Assembly: GCF_031085175.1 (NCBI RefSeq)
Contig: NZ_JAVHUY010000061.1
Coordinates: 1 to 61,107 of the forward strand
Reading direction: 5' to 3'
DNA from: Phytohabitans maris
Lineage (GTDB): Bacteria; Actinomycetota; Actinomycetes; Mycobacteriales; Micromonosporaceae
Length of the DNA: 61,107 bases
Positions 1-8,632 of this stretch are shown one piece after another. The position numbers and the translations under genes were made by a program. The stretch's first letter is position 1. Each line of letters opens with the position of its first letter. The notes under the pieces were generated by a model, which saw nothing but the letters and a program-made list of their open reading frames with translations, was not told the origin of the DNA and did no database searches.

Positions 1-1024
1 AACACCCGCCGCGTCCCCGACGCCGTCCACGGATTACTCAACGGCCGGATGAACATCGGCTGCGACCCGTTGTAAAACGTCCCCAACAAATACAACTCCC
101 ATTCAACCGCAGAATCCCCGGATCCAACTCCCACGTATTGTCCGACACCGGATCCAACATGTCCGCCTTGAACGAATACGGACCCATCGGATCCAACCCC
201 GCACTCTCCAACACATGAATCCGCTGCGAACCCAGATCAAACGGCTCCCGCCCCGCCGTGTAATAGAAATACCACCGCCGACCACTCGGACCATCCAACA
301 AATGAAACTCCGGCGCCCACATCGTCCCCGCACCATTCGGCCGACTCAACGTGAACAACACCGTATCCACCGCCGACGCCAACCCACCCAACGTCCGCGA
401 ACGACGCATCGTCACCGTGTTGTTCCACGTCGTCGTCGCCAAATAGTAGAAGCCCTCGTAATACGTCAACCACGGATCCGGACCCCGCACCTTCAACGGG
501 TTCGTAAACGTGCGGGTGCCGGTGCCCCCGTCGGTGTACCCGGGCAGCCGCCACAGCCGCGCGGTGGCCGTGGTGCACGGCAGATGGACGAGCCGGCCGT
601 CGGTCGCCGGCGCCACGCACTTGTTCGAGTGGACGGCGATCACCTGGAACGCGCCGGCGGCCTGCGCGAGCCGGAAGCGCTGGTTGTCGTTGCTGTGGCA
701 GGCGTACTGGATGATCGTCGCGTTGTCGGCGGTGGAGGCGCCGTACACGTCGACGCAGCTGCCGGCGGTGAGCGTGCGGATCGTGTACGTGGCGGCCACT
801 CCGGCCACGGGTGTGAACGTGAACGTCTGCCGCGCGCCGGCGCCGCAGGCGGCCTGCGCGAGCTGCAGGGCGCTGGTGGAGGCGCCGCCGGGCACCTCGG
901 CGCAGGTACCGGCGCTCTGGTTGACGACCGTGCTGGTGAACGTGACCTCGGCGGACGCGGGAGCCGCGGGCACGACGATCCCGGTGACCAGGACCGCGAG
1001 GAAGATGACGGACAAGCGGGGCAC
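1..1024 (-). pseudogene. Secreted RICIN-GH43 glycosidase, frameshifted and cut by window edge
   Basis: A GTG start at 1024 (an in-frame stop lies just upstream) opens a signal peptide ending near the motif APASA. A ricin-type beta-trefoil segment follows (about residues 30-160), with Cys-rich repeats such as CVDVYG and NDNQRF. A GH43-like five-bladed propeller begins at NPLKVRGPDPWLTYYEG, which holds the usual early catalytic Asp. The expected substrate class is arabinan or xylan side chains. After LDPGILRLNG the frame runs into an unrelated tail and stops at 38-40. Restoring one G in a G-run near 103 gives a good GH43 continuation (ELYLLGTFYNG, then PMFIRPLSNPW) open to the window edge. This is either a real frameshift or a sequencing error. 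The GH43 part has a lower GC and different codon use from the RICIN part. Confidence 0.7.
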
Positions 1025-1310
1025 TCGACATCACATCCCATCCAGGATGGTGGATCGCCCGGCTAGCCGCCCGCACTGTATCCGATCCGACGGTCACCGC
1101 GATAGTGCCGGCGAGTTATCGTCCCGTTACCTCGTCCGGCACCGGTGGGAGCGGCGCCGTGGACTAGCGTGACGCCAAAAGCTCGGGTCGGCGCGCGCCT
1201 TCCGGAAACATCCATCGGTTACATTCCGGCCGGTCAGGCCCTTCGTCAACCTGGACGGCGCGGAGCGTGCGCACCACCCGCACGGCAGGGAGGTCGAAGA
1301 GGTTCACGGG
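1025..1310. other. Divergent intergenic region
   Basis: This 286-bp spacer separates the GH43 gene from the response regulator and must hold both promoters. I see no confident -35/-10 pair, operator palindrome or repeat in it. Confidence 0.5.
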
Positions 1311-1991
1311 ATGACGGGCGATGGGCGGAAGCCGATGCGGATACTGCTCGTGGAGGACGACCGGCGGGTCACCGCCGTGATGACGTCGATGCTGCAACGG
1401 CGCGGCTACGAGGTGGAGCACGCCGCGACCGCCACCGCCGCGCTGGCCGCGGCCCCGTGCGACCTGGTGCTGCTCGACCTCAACCTGCCCGACGGCGACG
1501 GCGTCGACGTCTGCCGCGCCCTCCGCGCGCGCAGCGAGCACCTCGGCATCATCGCGGTCACCGCGCGGGGCGAGGAACGCGACCGGGTCACCGGGCTGCG
1601 GATGGGCGCCGACGACTACGTGGTCAAGCCGTTCTCCATGGCCGAGCTCCAGGCCCGGATCGAGGCGCTGCTGCGGCGGGCGGTGCGGCACGTCCCGCCG
1701 CGCGAGGCGGTCGAGGTCGGCCCGCTGCGGATCGACCACGCGGCCCGCACCGTGCTGCTGCGCGGGCGGCCGGTGAGCCTGACCCGCAAGGAGTTCGACA
1801 TCCTCGCCTCGCTGGCCCGGCAGCCGGGCGTCGTGGTCACCCGCGAGCGGATCCTGCTCGACGTCTGGCAGACCACCTGGTCCGGCCGCCACACGCTGGA
1901 GGTGCACGTGGCGTCGCTGCGCGCCAAGCTCGACGAGCCCAACCTGGTGCAGACCGTCCGCGGGGTGGGCTACCGTCTGCGCACCGACTGA
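1311..1991 (+). CDS. OmpR/PhoB-family response regulator
   Basis: A 226-aa two-domain regulator. The receiver domain (about residues 9-120) has the acidic pocket E15-D16-D17, phospho-acceptor D56 in LLDLNLPDGDG, and the conserved Lys in DDYVVKPFS. A C-terminal winged helix (about 130-224) ends in the typical VRGVGYRLR. It should bind DNA when phosphorylated by the kinase 28 bp downstream, with which it forms an operon. The start at 1311 follows an AGAGGT-like site; an internal ATG at 1335 (MRILLVEDD) is the alternative. The convergent TAXI receptor gene suggests that the system senses or controls uptake of an organic acid, which is an inference from position. Confidence 0.92.
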   Translation: MTGDGRKPMRILLVEDDRRVTAVMTSMLQRRGYEVEHAATATAALAAAPCDLVLLDLNLPDGDGVDVCRALRARSEHLGIIAVTARGEERDRVTGLRMGADDYVVKPFSMAELQARIEALLRRAVRHVPPREAVEVGPLRIDHAARTVLLRGRPVSLTRKEFDILASLARQPGVVVTRERILLDVWQTTWSGRHTLEVHVASLRAKLDEPNLVQTVRGVGYRLRTD

Positions 1992-2019
1992 GAGCTGGCG
2001 GGGCACACAAGGGTAGGAA

Positions 2020-3444
2020 ATGCGTCGACGACTCGTGAGTACGTACGTGCTGCTGCTCTGCATGGTCCTGCTCGCGCTCGAGGTACCGCTGGCGGTGTCG
2101 CTCACCAACCGGGAGACCCAGCGGGTGCTCGCCGACCGCCTCGCCGACGCCACCCGCTTCGCCGCGCTGGCCGCGCCCGCCCTGCGCAGCAACGAGTTCG
2201 ACGCGGTCAAGGACGAGCTGCGCCGCTACTACGACCTGTACGGGATCGCCTCCGTCCTGCTCGACCAGGACGCGCGGACGAAGAGCGTCTTCGGCGGGGC
2301 GCTCCCCGGCGACGAGCGGCTCAACGCGGCGATCCGCGGCGCGCTCGCCGGGCGGCAGGTCGGCACGCCGGCGACGCTCTGGCCGTGGCACGGGCAGCCA
2401 CTGATCGTGGCGGTGCCGGTCAACGACGGCGGCGCCGTCCTCGGTACCGTCGTCACAATCTCACCCACGAGCCGCAACCGGCGGGTGGTGATCTCGTCGT
2501 GGTTGGAGCTCGGCCTGCTCGGTCTCCTCGCGGTCGTCGCCTGCGTGGTCACCGCGCTGCGGATGGCCGGCTGGGTGCTGCGGCCGGTCACCCGGCTCGA
2601 CGCGGTCGCGCACGAGATCGCCGCCGGCGACAGCGGCGCCCGGGTGCAGCCCGAGCACGGCCCGCCCGAGCTGAGACGGATGTCGGCGAGCTTCAACGAG
2701 ATGGCCGACGCGCTCGCCGAGGCCCTCGAACGGCAGCGCGCGTTCGTCGCGCACGCCAGCCACCAGCTGCGCAACCCGCTCACCGTGCTGCGGCTGCGCG
2801 TCGAAGACCTCGGCACCAGGCTCGTCGACGACGACCTGGCCCGCGCCGACCACGAGATCGCCCTGGCCGAGACCGACCGGCTGGCCAGCGTGCTCGACGG
2901 GCTGCTCGCGCTGGCCCGCGCCGAGCGCGGGCAGAAACGGTTCGAGGTGGTCGACGCGGTGGAGGTCGCCCGCGGCCGGTGGCTGGCGTGGCGACCGATG
3001 ACCGAACGTCGCGGCATCGACCTGGTCACCCTCGTGCCGGACCAGCCGTTGTACGCGCGGCACGTGGCCACCGCGCTCGACCAGTCCCTGGACGCGCTGG
3101 TCGACAACGCGCTGAAGTTCACGCCGACCGGCGGGCGGGTCGAGATCGAGGTCTCCGCCCGGGACGGCGGCGTCGACGTGATCGTGCGCGACAACGGCTG
3201 CGGCATGACCGAGGAGCAGTGCCGGCTCGCCACGGAACGCTTCTGGCGGGCCCCCGACGCGCAGAACGTCGAAGGCGCCGGCCTCGGCCTGCCGATCGTG
3301 ATGGTGCTGGTCGAGGCGTCCGGCGGGCGGTTCACGCTCGGCCCGGCCGAGCCGCACGGCCTGGAGGCGCGGATGTGGTTTCCGGCCGGCCCCGCTCCGG
3401 CGCCGTCACCCGCACCCGCCGCCGAGGCGCCGCTCAAGGCCTGA
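2020..3444 (+). CDS. Sensor histidine kinase
   Basis: A 474-aa membrane kinase. TM1 is about residues 8-28, an extracytoplasmic sensor segment spans about 30-158, and TM2 is about 161-184. HAMP follows, then a HisKA dimerisation domain with H-box HASHQLRNPL (phospho-His H248). The HATPase_c domain has N-box DNALKF, G1 DNGCGM and a late GAGLGLPIV. The Pro/Ala-rich tail (about 455-474) looks unstructured. It is the cognate partner of the upstream regulator. The sensor region contains a predicted amphipathic stretch and no named domain that I recognise. The gene converges on the TAXI lipoprotein gene. Confidence 0.92.
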   Translation: MRRRLVSTYVLLLCMVLLALEVPLAVSLTNRETQRVLADRLADATRFAALAAPALRSNEFDAVKDELRRYYDLYGIASVLLDQDARTKSVFGGALPGDERLNAAIRGALAGRQVGTPATLWPWHGQPLIVAVPVNDGGAVLGTVVTISPTSRNRRVVISSWLELGLLGLLAVVACVVTALRMAGWVLRPVTRLDAVAHEIAAGDSGARVQPEHGPPELRRMSASFNEMADALAEALERQRAFVAHASHQLRNPLTVLRLRVEDLGTRLVDDDLARADHEIALAETDRLASVLDGLLALARAERGQKRFEVVDAVEVARGRWLAWRPMTERRGIDLVTLVPDQPLYARHVATALDQSLDALVDNALKFTPTGGRVEIEVSARDGGVDVIVRDNGCGMTEEQCRLATERFWRAPDAQNVEGAGLGLPIVMVLVEASGGRFTLGPAEPHGLEARMWFPAGPAPAPSPAPAAEAPLKA

Positions 3445-3475
3445 CGGCCGCTTCCGGTTTCGACGGCCGCCTCAG

Positions 3476-3543
3476 GGCGGCGGACGCCCCATGGTTGGCG
3501 GACTCTTCAGGCGGCGGCCGCCCAATGGTTCGCGGACGCTTCG
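3476..3543. repeat. 34-bp tandem duplication, two copies plus remnant
   Basis: Units 3476-3509 and 3510-3543 share GGCGGCGG, ATGGTT and GCGGAC at the same spacing and differ at about seven sites. A partial third unit follows at 3544. It lies in the spacer between the convergent kinase and TAXI genes. Confidence 0.7.
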
Positions 3544-3556
3544 GGCGGGGGCCGCT

Positions 3557-4513
3557 TCAGGGTTTGACGGATCTGAAGTATTCGGCGGCGCCGGGATGGA
3601 GCGGCACCGGGAGCGTGGCGACCGCCGAGCGGATGTCGAGGTTTTCCGCCGCGGGGTGCGCCCGGGCCAGCACGTCGCGCCGTTCGAGGAGCATCCGGGC
3701 CAGGTCGTGGGCGAGCTCGTCGGCCATCTGGCGGGGCACGACGAGAAAGTTGGGCACGGCGATCGTGGAGACCGGCGGCAGCTGGTAGGCGGAGGCGGGG
3801 ACGTCGCGCACCACGTACACGTCGCTCCACCGCGCGCGCATGTCGGCGACCCACTTGGAGAGGTCGACGATCCGCTTGCCGGCGAGCTGCTTGATGCCGG
3901 AGACCGGGAGCCCGCCGGAGAAGAAGAACGCGTCGATCTCGCCGGCCGTCAGGGCCTGGAGCGAGTCGTCGAGGCTGAGCTTCTGCTGCGTCACCAGGCC
4001 CGGACGCCCGAGGCCGGCCACGTCGAGGAGCCGCCCCACGGTGATGCCCGTGCCGGAGCCGTCCGCCCCCACCGACACCGTCCGGCCGCGCAGCTGGTCG
4101 AGTGTCCTGATCGGACTGTCGGCGTGCACGACCAGGTGCAGCAGGTCGTCGTAGACCCGGGCGAGCGCGGCGATCCGCGGGTCGGGCGTGGCACCGGTGA
4201 CCAGGATGTCGGCCTGCGTGAAGCCGATCTCGGCCTCGTTGTTGACGATCAGGTCGACGTTTTCCGCCGACGCCGCGGTCACCATCGCCTCCGCGTCGGT
4301 CTCCGGAAGCTCCTGCTCGACGATGCCGGCCAGCGCGGTGCCCACCGCGTAGTACACGGCGGTGCGGCTGCCGGTCGCGATGCGGATGCGGCGCCGCTCC
4401 GGAGCGCCACCCATACAGGCGGTGAGCGCGGCCGCGGTCATAGCCGACAGTCCGGACAACACGGTGCGGCGTGCCAGGCGGCGACGCCGTAGAGGTGTCG
4501 TCTGGGAGGTCAC
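3557..4513 (-). CDS. TAXI-family solute-binding lipoprotein
   Basis: 318 aa. The N-terminus has an Arg-rich run (RRRRLARR), a hydrophobic segment and a lipobox ending LTAC, so it should be a membrane-anchored, possibly Tat-exported lipoprotein. The mature part matches the TAXI (TRAP-associated extracytoplasmic immunogenic) receptor fold, with IRIATGS near the start, then VYYAVG, AEIGFTQADI, VSVGADGSGTGITV and DAFFFSGGLPVSG. TAXI receptors usually feed a TRAP permease for dicarboxylates or glutamate-like solutes. No permease gene is in the window, so it may act as a sensory co-receptor for the convergent two-component system or use a permease elsewhere. Confidence 0.85.
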   Translation of the reverse strand: MTSQTTPLRRRRLARRTVLSGLSAMTAAALTACMGGAPERRRIRIATGSRTAVYYAVGTALAGIVEQELPETDAEAMVTAASAENVDLIVNNEAEIGFTQADILVTGATPDPRIAALARVYDDLLHLVVHADSPIRTLDQLRGRTVSVGADGSGTGITVGRLLDVAGLGRPGLVTQQKLSLDDSLQALTAGEIDAFFFSGGLPVSGIKQLAGKRIVDLSKWVADMRARWSDVYVVRDVPASAYQLPPVSTIAVPNFLVVPRQMADELAHDLARMLLERRDVLARAHPAAENLDIRSAVATLPVPLHPGAAEYFRSVKP

Positions 4514-4700
4514 CCCGCAGCCCTCACCAAGGCACAGCCCTCTCGACAGTGCGGCTCGGGCGCAAGGCCCGGTCCGCGCAAGTTTCCCTCAAGTCCTGCC
4601 CGCCGGTGTACCGGCCGAACGGGCGGATCAGCGACCGTGATTGCGGACGGGCCGCGCGCACCTCGCGCCGCCCGCCCAGCCGCGGGAAAGGGGACGGGCG

Positions 4701-5390
4701 ATGGTCGGCGAGCCGGTACGCACGGCACGGGTCCCGCTCGACACCGTCCCCGCGGACGCGCTGCCCGCCGCCTTCGAGGCCACCAGCCTCATCCAGTGCA
4801 CCGAGGTGAGCCGCGTACCCGGCCGCCGCCGCCCCGAGTGGCGCGCCGCCGGGAGCATGCCGCCGCCGGTGCTGCCGGCCCTGGCCGAGTTCGACCACGC
4901 GGAGGCCGCGGTCCGCCTCGCCACCCTCCTCGACGACCTGGGCTTCACCGCCGAGCACGAGGTCACCATCGGCGGTGGCCGCCGCCGCTACCAGGTACAC
5001 GGCGTGGTCATCCCGCCCACCCAGCGCGACGACGCCGGCCGCCTGCTCGCCGCCGCCTGGCGCCAGGGCCGCCGCGCCCTGCTCGGCACCGACCCGGTCG
5101 GCTCCTCCTCCCCCCGCCACGCCCGGCGCGGCGTGCTGGCCCGCGCCGCCTGGCGGGCCGCCCTGCTGGCCGGCGGCCGGCGGCTCCGCGCCGACTCCCT
5201 GGGGGTACGCCTCGGCGACCAGGAGATGGCCGCCGTCCTGGTCCGGGCCGCCCGCCTGCTCGGCGTGACCGCCGGCGTCCTCACCCGCCCCGGCTGCCTG
5301 CTCGTCACGGTCTCCGATGTGGACGAACGCACCCGCGTCCTGCGCACCCTCCACACCACCGCCCGCCCCCGCGTACCCGCCCTCGCCTGA
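4701..5390 (+). CDS. Unknown protein, weakly WhiA-like
   Basis: 229 aa, ATG start after GGGAAAGGGGACGGG. There is no signal peptide or membrane segment. The order of elements faintly recalls WhiA/LAGLIDADG-type sporulation regulators: a domain with YQVHGVVIPP, an Arg-rich linker, ARRGVLARAAWRAALLAGG, then LGDQEMAAVLVRAARLLGV. There is no recognisable C-terminal WhiA helix-turn-helix and no catalytic motif, so I would not name it. It is divergent from the TAXI gene and convergent with the methyltransferase. Confidence 0.6.
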   Translation: MVGEPVRTARVPLDTVPADALPAAFEATSLIQCTEVSRVPGRRRPEWRAAGSMPPPVLPALAEFDHAEAAVRLATLLDDLGFTAEHEVTIGGGRRRYQVHGVVIPPTQRDDAGRLLAAAWRQGRRALLGTDPVGSSSPRHARRGVLARAAWRAALLAGGRRLRADSLGVRLGDQEMAAVLVRAARLLGVTAGVLTRPGCLLVTVSDVDERTRVLRTLHTTARPRVPALA

Positions 5391-5402
5391 CCGTGAAGGC
5401 CG

Positions 5403-6074
5403 CTACGCCGGCTTGAGGGCGAGCAGGCCGAATACGTCGGCGACGCCGGCGGGGCTGGACTCGGCGGTGCGGGTCAGGCGGAGGCCGGCGCCGGTCACGG
5501 CGTTCAGCAGGTCGGCGAGGGGGACGTGCCAGGCGCCGACCCGCGCGCGTACGCCGGACGGGTCCCAGGCCCGCGTGGTGTACGAGCGGTCGGCGTAGCG
5601 CTCGTCGACCAGGACGCGCGGGCGGTCGCTCCAGTCGGCGAACGCGCCCACGAAGCACGGGTGCACTCCAACGTGGACGAAGCGTCCACCCGGGCGCAGT
5701 ACCCTCGCGACCTCGCGCAGCACCGCGGCGTAGTCGGGCAGGTCGGTGTGGGCCAGCGCGCACACCACCGCGGGCAGTGACGCCGTCGCCACCGGGAGTG
5801 CGGCCGCGTCGGCGGCGGCCACCGGCATGCGGGCGGTGGCGTGGCGGAGCTGGCCGCGGGAGATGTCGGCGCCGAGCGGGGTCCAGCCCAGCGCCCGCAA
5901 CGGCTCCGCCCGCACCCCGGTGCCGCAGCAGAGGTCGAGGCAGGTGCCCTGGCCGGGGCCGAGCAGGTCGGCGAGGAGGTCGCCGCTGCGCCGGGTGTAC
6001 GGCGCGGCCTTGCCACGGACGTACTCCTCGTACCAGTCGGCGTGGGCGTCGTAGGCGGCGACCGGCGGCATCAC
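5403..6074 (-). CDS. Class I SAM-dependent methyltransferase
   Basis: 223 aa with the Rossmann methyltransferase fold. Motif I is LDLCCGTG, the acidic residue after beta2 is in LGADIS, motif II-like PVAAADAAALP and motif III VLRPGGRFVHVG. The N-terminal helix (YDAHADWYEEYV) is typical of ubiquinone/menaquinone-type and small-molecule methyltransferases. The substrate cannot be read from the sequence. The gene stands alone, ending 12 bp from the unknown gene on the other strand. Confidence 0.88.
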   Translation of the reverse strand: MMPPVAAYDAHADWYEEYVRGKAAPYTRRSGDLLADLLGPGQGTCLDLCCGTGVRAEPLRALGWTPLGADISRGQLRHATARMPVAAADAAALPVATASLPAVVCALAHTDLPDYAAVLREVARVLRPGGRFVHVGVHPCFVGAFADWSDRPRVLVDERYADRSYTTRAWDPSGVRARVGAWHVPLADLLNAVTGAGLRLTRTAESSPAGVADVFGLLALKPA

Positions 6075-6110
6075 CCGATCGTATGGGCGCCGGCTCAGGA
6101 ACGGGTCACG

Positions 6111-6533
6111 CTAGGAGCGAACGACGAACGCGGCGGTGACCGTCGCGCCCGCCGGGCTGGTGCGGACGTCGACCTCGTCGGACATCTGGCGGACCACCCA
6201 GAGGCCCCGGCCGCCGTACGCGGTCACCGGCACCGGCTCGTGCCCCGCCTCGCCGTCCGCCAGCCCCGGGCCGGCGTCGCTGACCTCGCAGCGGATGAGG
6301 TCGCCGGCGCGCCAGAGGCGGAGCCGGCCGGTGCCGCCGCCGTGCCGTACGGCGTTGCTGGCCAGCTCGTTCGCGACCACCACCAGCTCCTCGACCAGCT
6401 CCTCGCCGGCACCGAGGTCGGCGGCGTGGGCGGCGACGGCGGCGCGCAGGGAGTACAGGGCGTCGGAGTCGAAGGGCTGGTCGAGCGCGACCGTCCCCTC
6501 CGCGCGTGCGGGACCGCGGTCACTATCGGCCAT
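6111..6533 (-). CDS. RsbW-like ATP-binding anti-sigma/regulatory kinase
   Basis: 140 aa, HATPase_c_2 type. The N-box is ELASNAVRHG, followed by EVSDAGPG and GGRGLWVVRQMSDEVDV, the usual G1/G2 elements of serine-kinase anti-sigma factors. The start overlaps the stop of the upstream MEDS-STAS gene by 11 nt, so translation is probably coupled. The pair resembles a partner-switching module in which an anti-sigma kinase and a STAS protein control each other. No sigma factor gene is nearby. Confidence 0.87.
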   Translation of the reverse strand: MADSDRGPARAEGTVALDQPFDSDALYSLRAAVAAHAADLGAGEELVEELVVVANELASNAVRHGGGTGRLRLWRAGDLIRCEVSDAGPGLADGEAGHEPVPVTAYGGRGLWVVRQMSDEVDVRTSPAGATVTAAFVVRS

Positions 6534-7383
6534 CAGCCTGCCTCACCCGGACCGCCGGCTGGTCGGTCACGCCGACCAGGTCCAGCACCTTGCGCACGGC
6601 CCGGCGGCACACGATCACCATCGCGCGGCCGGGCTGGAGGCTCAGCGCGGCCCGGCCGACCGCGGCGGCGGCCGCCGCGTCCATGAAGCGTAGGTGCGCC
6701 AGGTTGACGTGGATGTCGCCGCCCAGCCGCAGCGCCTCGGCGAGCGCCTGGTTGAGCTCGGGCACCCGCCGGTAGTCGATCTCACCGGCCAGCCGGACGC
6801 CGGGCGGCGCGTGCTGCCGGCAGATCCGCAGCAGCGGGTCCTCGTGGTAGACGGCGGCGGCGACCGCGCGGGGGTGCGCCTTGGCCGCGAACGCGAGCGT
6901 CACCGGGTCGAAGCTCTGCCGGTCGTACTGGCAGACCGCGGTCAACCGCCCGCCGGCGAAGAGCCCGGCGACCCGGGTCTCGAAGACCAGCAGCTCGTCG
7001 ACGGCCGCGACCGGGCGGGTGGCCCAACACATGTCGGCGGTCACCCGCAGCCCGGCGAACCCGTCCCGGTGGGCGGCCGCCACCTCGTGGGCGAGCATCT
7101 CGATCACGTTGGTGGCGGAGACCCGGCCGCCGGCGAGCCAGGCGGTGTCGTTGTCGCGGATCGTGAGCTGGCCGCCGTCGGTCGGCTTGACGTCCCGTTC
7201 GGCCAGCTCGTCGGCGAGGTCGGGCGGGCCGCCGGGGTCGGTGAAGCAGATGATCCGCTGGCCGGCGCCGAGGCCGTCGCGGACGAAGGCGGCGACGATG
7301 TCCAGGCGCTCGTCCGCGTCCGAGTAGGTAAGACACGCGTGGTCACCGGGTCGGAGGTCGTCCACCGCTGCAGCACTGGCCAT
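6523..7383 (-). CDS. MEDS-domain sensor with C-terminal STAS domain
   Basis: 286 aa from the ATG at 7383 (a longer reading to 7443 is possible but adds unconserved residues). The MEDS/DcmR-like sensory domain (about 8-185) starts LRPGDHACLTYSD and contains IICFTD and VTADMCWA. A STAS domain (about 190-280) has FMDAAAAAAVGRAA where an anti-anti-sigma factor usually carries its phosphorylatable Ser. Here the position reads Asp/Ala, so regulation by phosphorylation looks altered. It is co-transcribed with the RsbW-like kinase downstream. Confidence 0.85.
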   Translation of the reverse strand: MASAAAVDDLRPGDHACLTYSDADERLDIVAAFVRDGLGAGQRIICFTDPGGPPDLADELAERDVKPTDGGQLTIRDNDTAWLAGGRVSATNVIEMLAHEVAAAHRDGFAGLRVTADMCWATRPVAAVDELLVFETRVAGLFAGGRLTAVCQYDRQSFDPVTLAFAAKAHPRAVAAAVYHEDPLLRICRQHAPPGVRLAGEIDYRRVPELNQALAEALRLGGDIHVNLAHLRFMDAAAAAAVGRAALSLQPGRAMVIVCRRAVRKVLDLVGVTDQPAVRVRQADGR

Positions 7384-7460
7384 CGCCCGCCACCATAGAG
7401 GACCTTGGGCGCCACCGCTCGTCGGCGCCACGCCCGGACGCACCCCGCCCCCCCACGGCT

Positions 7461-7515
7461 GTGATCGAAGCTCCCCTCATGTCGCTAGAACGACGTGAGG
7501 GGAGCTTCGATCACA
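7461..7515. repeat. Repeat family A, copy 1 (near-perfect palindrome)
   Basis: The arms are GTGATCGAAGCTCCCCTCA and its complement, around a short centre related to GTCGCTAGAACGAC. The symmetry extends a few bases outward on both sides. It lies 11 nt beyond the stop of the siderophore-interacting gene and upstream of the MEDS gene, which fits a terminator or a REP-like element. Other copies are at 11626, 35450 and 49316. Confidence 0.9.
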
Positions 7516-7526
7516 GCCCATACGCC

Positions 7527-8363
7527 TTAGTCGATCCGGCCGACCGGCTCGCGCTTTTCGGCCTGGAACACGTCCTCGGTCCGGCCGCGGGCCCAGTAGC
7601 CGGAGATCGAGATCGCCTCACGCGGCACGCCCCGGTCGCGCAGGACCTGGCGGACCGCCTTGACGGACTCGCGCTCGCCGTGCGCGAAGACCTGGACCGC
7701 GCCGGCGCCGTACGGACCCGCGGGCCAGGGGCCGCCGTCGACCGCGCGGGCCAGGAACCCGGTGTCGGCCGGATCGGGGTTGACCAGCCAGTTGACCGCC
7801 ACCTGCTCCGGGACCTTCAGGTCGAGGATGTCGGCCGCCGCGCCCACCTCGACGTGCGCGACGCCGTTCGCGTGTCCGGGCAGCGTCTCCAGCGCCGCGG
7901 CGATCGCCGGCAGCGCGGACAGGTCGCCGGCGAACAGGTGCCAGCCGGCCGCCGGATCCGGCGCGTACGCACCGCCGGGCCCGGACAGGACGAGGCGGTC
8001 GCCGGGTGCCGCGCCCGCGGCCCAGACCGCGGCGACGCCGGTGTCGCCGTGCGTCACGAAGTCGATCGCGAGCCGCCGCCGGGTCCGGTCCACCCACCGC
8101 ACGGTGTAGGTGCGCACGACCGGCAGCCGGTCGGCCGGCAGGGTGGCCCGCAGCGCGGCGAGGTCGTAGGGTGGCTCGAGGCCGAGCGCGGGGTCGACGA
8201 AGAGCAGCTTGACGTACGCGTCCGTGTACCCCTCGCCGCCGAAGCCGTCCAGCGTCCCACCGGACGCGACCACCCGCACCAGGTGCGGCGTCAGCCACTC
8301 GGTCGACTCGACGGCGAGGACGTACTGGCGCGGCGCCCGCCGCTCACGATCACCCTTTGGCAT
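7527..8363 (-). CDS. Siderophore-interacting protein (NAD(P)H-dependent ferric-siderophore reductase)
   Basis: 278 aa, SIP/ViuB family. The FAD-binding beta-barrel (about 10-130) holds the flavin motif RTYTVRWVD, and GDRLVLSGPGG leads into the NAD(P)-binding half (about 135-265) with FAGDLSALPAIAAALE and the C-terminal SGYWARGRTED. It should release iron from ferric siderophores in the cytoplasm by reduction. An iron-box-like palindrome overlaps the start codon, implying repression by an IdeR/DmdR-type regulator when iron is plentiful. No siderophore biosynthesis or uptake genes are adjacent. Confidence 0.92.
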   Translation of the reverse strand: MPKGDRERRAPRQYVLAVESTEWLTPHLVRVVASGGTLDGFGGEGYTDAYVKLLFVDPALGLEPPYDLAALRATLPADRLPVVRTYTVRWVDRTRRRLAIDFVTHGDTGVAAVWAAGAAPGDRLVLSGPGGAYAPDPAAGWHLFAGDLSALPAIAAALETLPGHANGVAHVEVGAAADILDLKVPEQVAVNWLVNPDPADTGFLARAVDGGPWPAGPYGAGAVQVFAHGERESVKAVRQVLRDRGVPREAISISGYWARGRTEDVFQAEKREPVGRID

Positions 8364-8381
8364 TAGGTAAGGCTACCCTGC
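8363..8381 (-). promoter_or_regulatory. Iron box (DmdR1/IdeR-type operator)
   Basis: TTAGGTAAGGCTACCCTGC on the + strand matches the 19-bp DtxR-family consensus TTAGGTTAGGCTAACCTAA well in its left half and centre, and less well on the right. It touches the ATG of the siderophore-interacting gene, so a bound repressor would cover the promoter or the start of a leaderless transcript. Confidence 0.75.
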
Positions 8382-8632
8382 CTCCCTGGAAAGCGCCCAG
8401 AGATCCGGTAGATCCGCCGGCCGGCGTGCCCCACCCTCCTATGTGGACGGAGCGGCTCGGGGGTCACCCTCGGGTAGGTAGCCGGGGCTGAAACGCCACC
8501 GCCTCACGGCTTCGCCGGCGCGGTGCGCGAGCCGAGCGCACAAACGGGGTGATTCGCGGATGGCGGACAAAAACCATAAGCCCGCCCTGGTACGCGAAAC
8601 GGTCCCCTAGCGTCATCACGGGGGTGCGACGG

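Noticed and set aside
8549-8632. Longer N-terminus of the LAL regulator
   Set aside because: The extra 28 residues are basic and unlike family N-termini; the usual start pattern begins at 8633.
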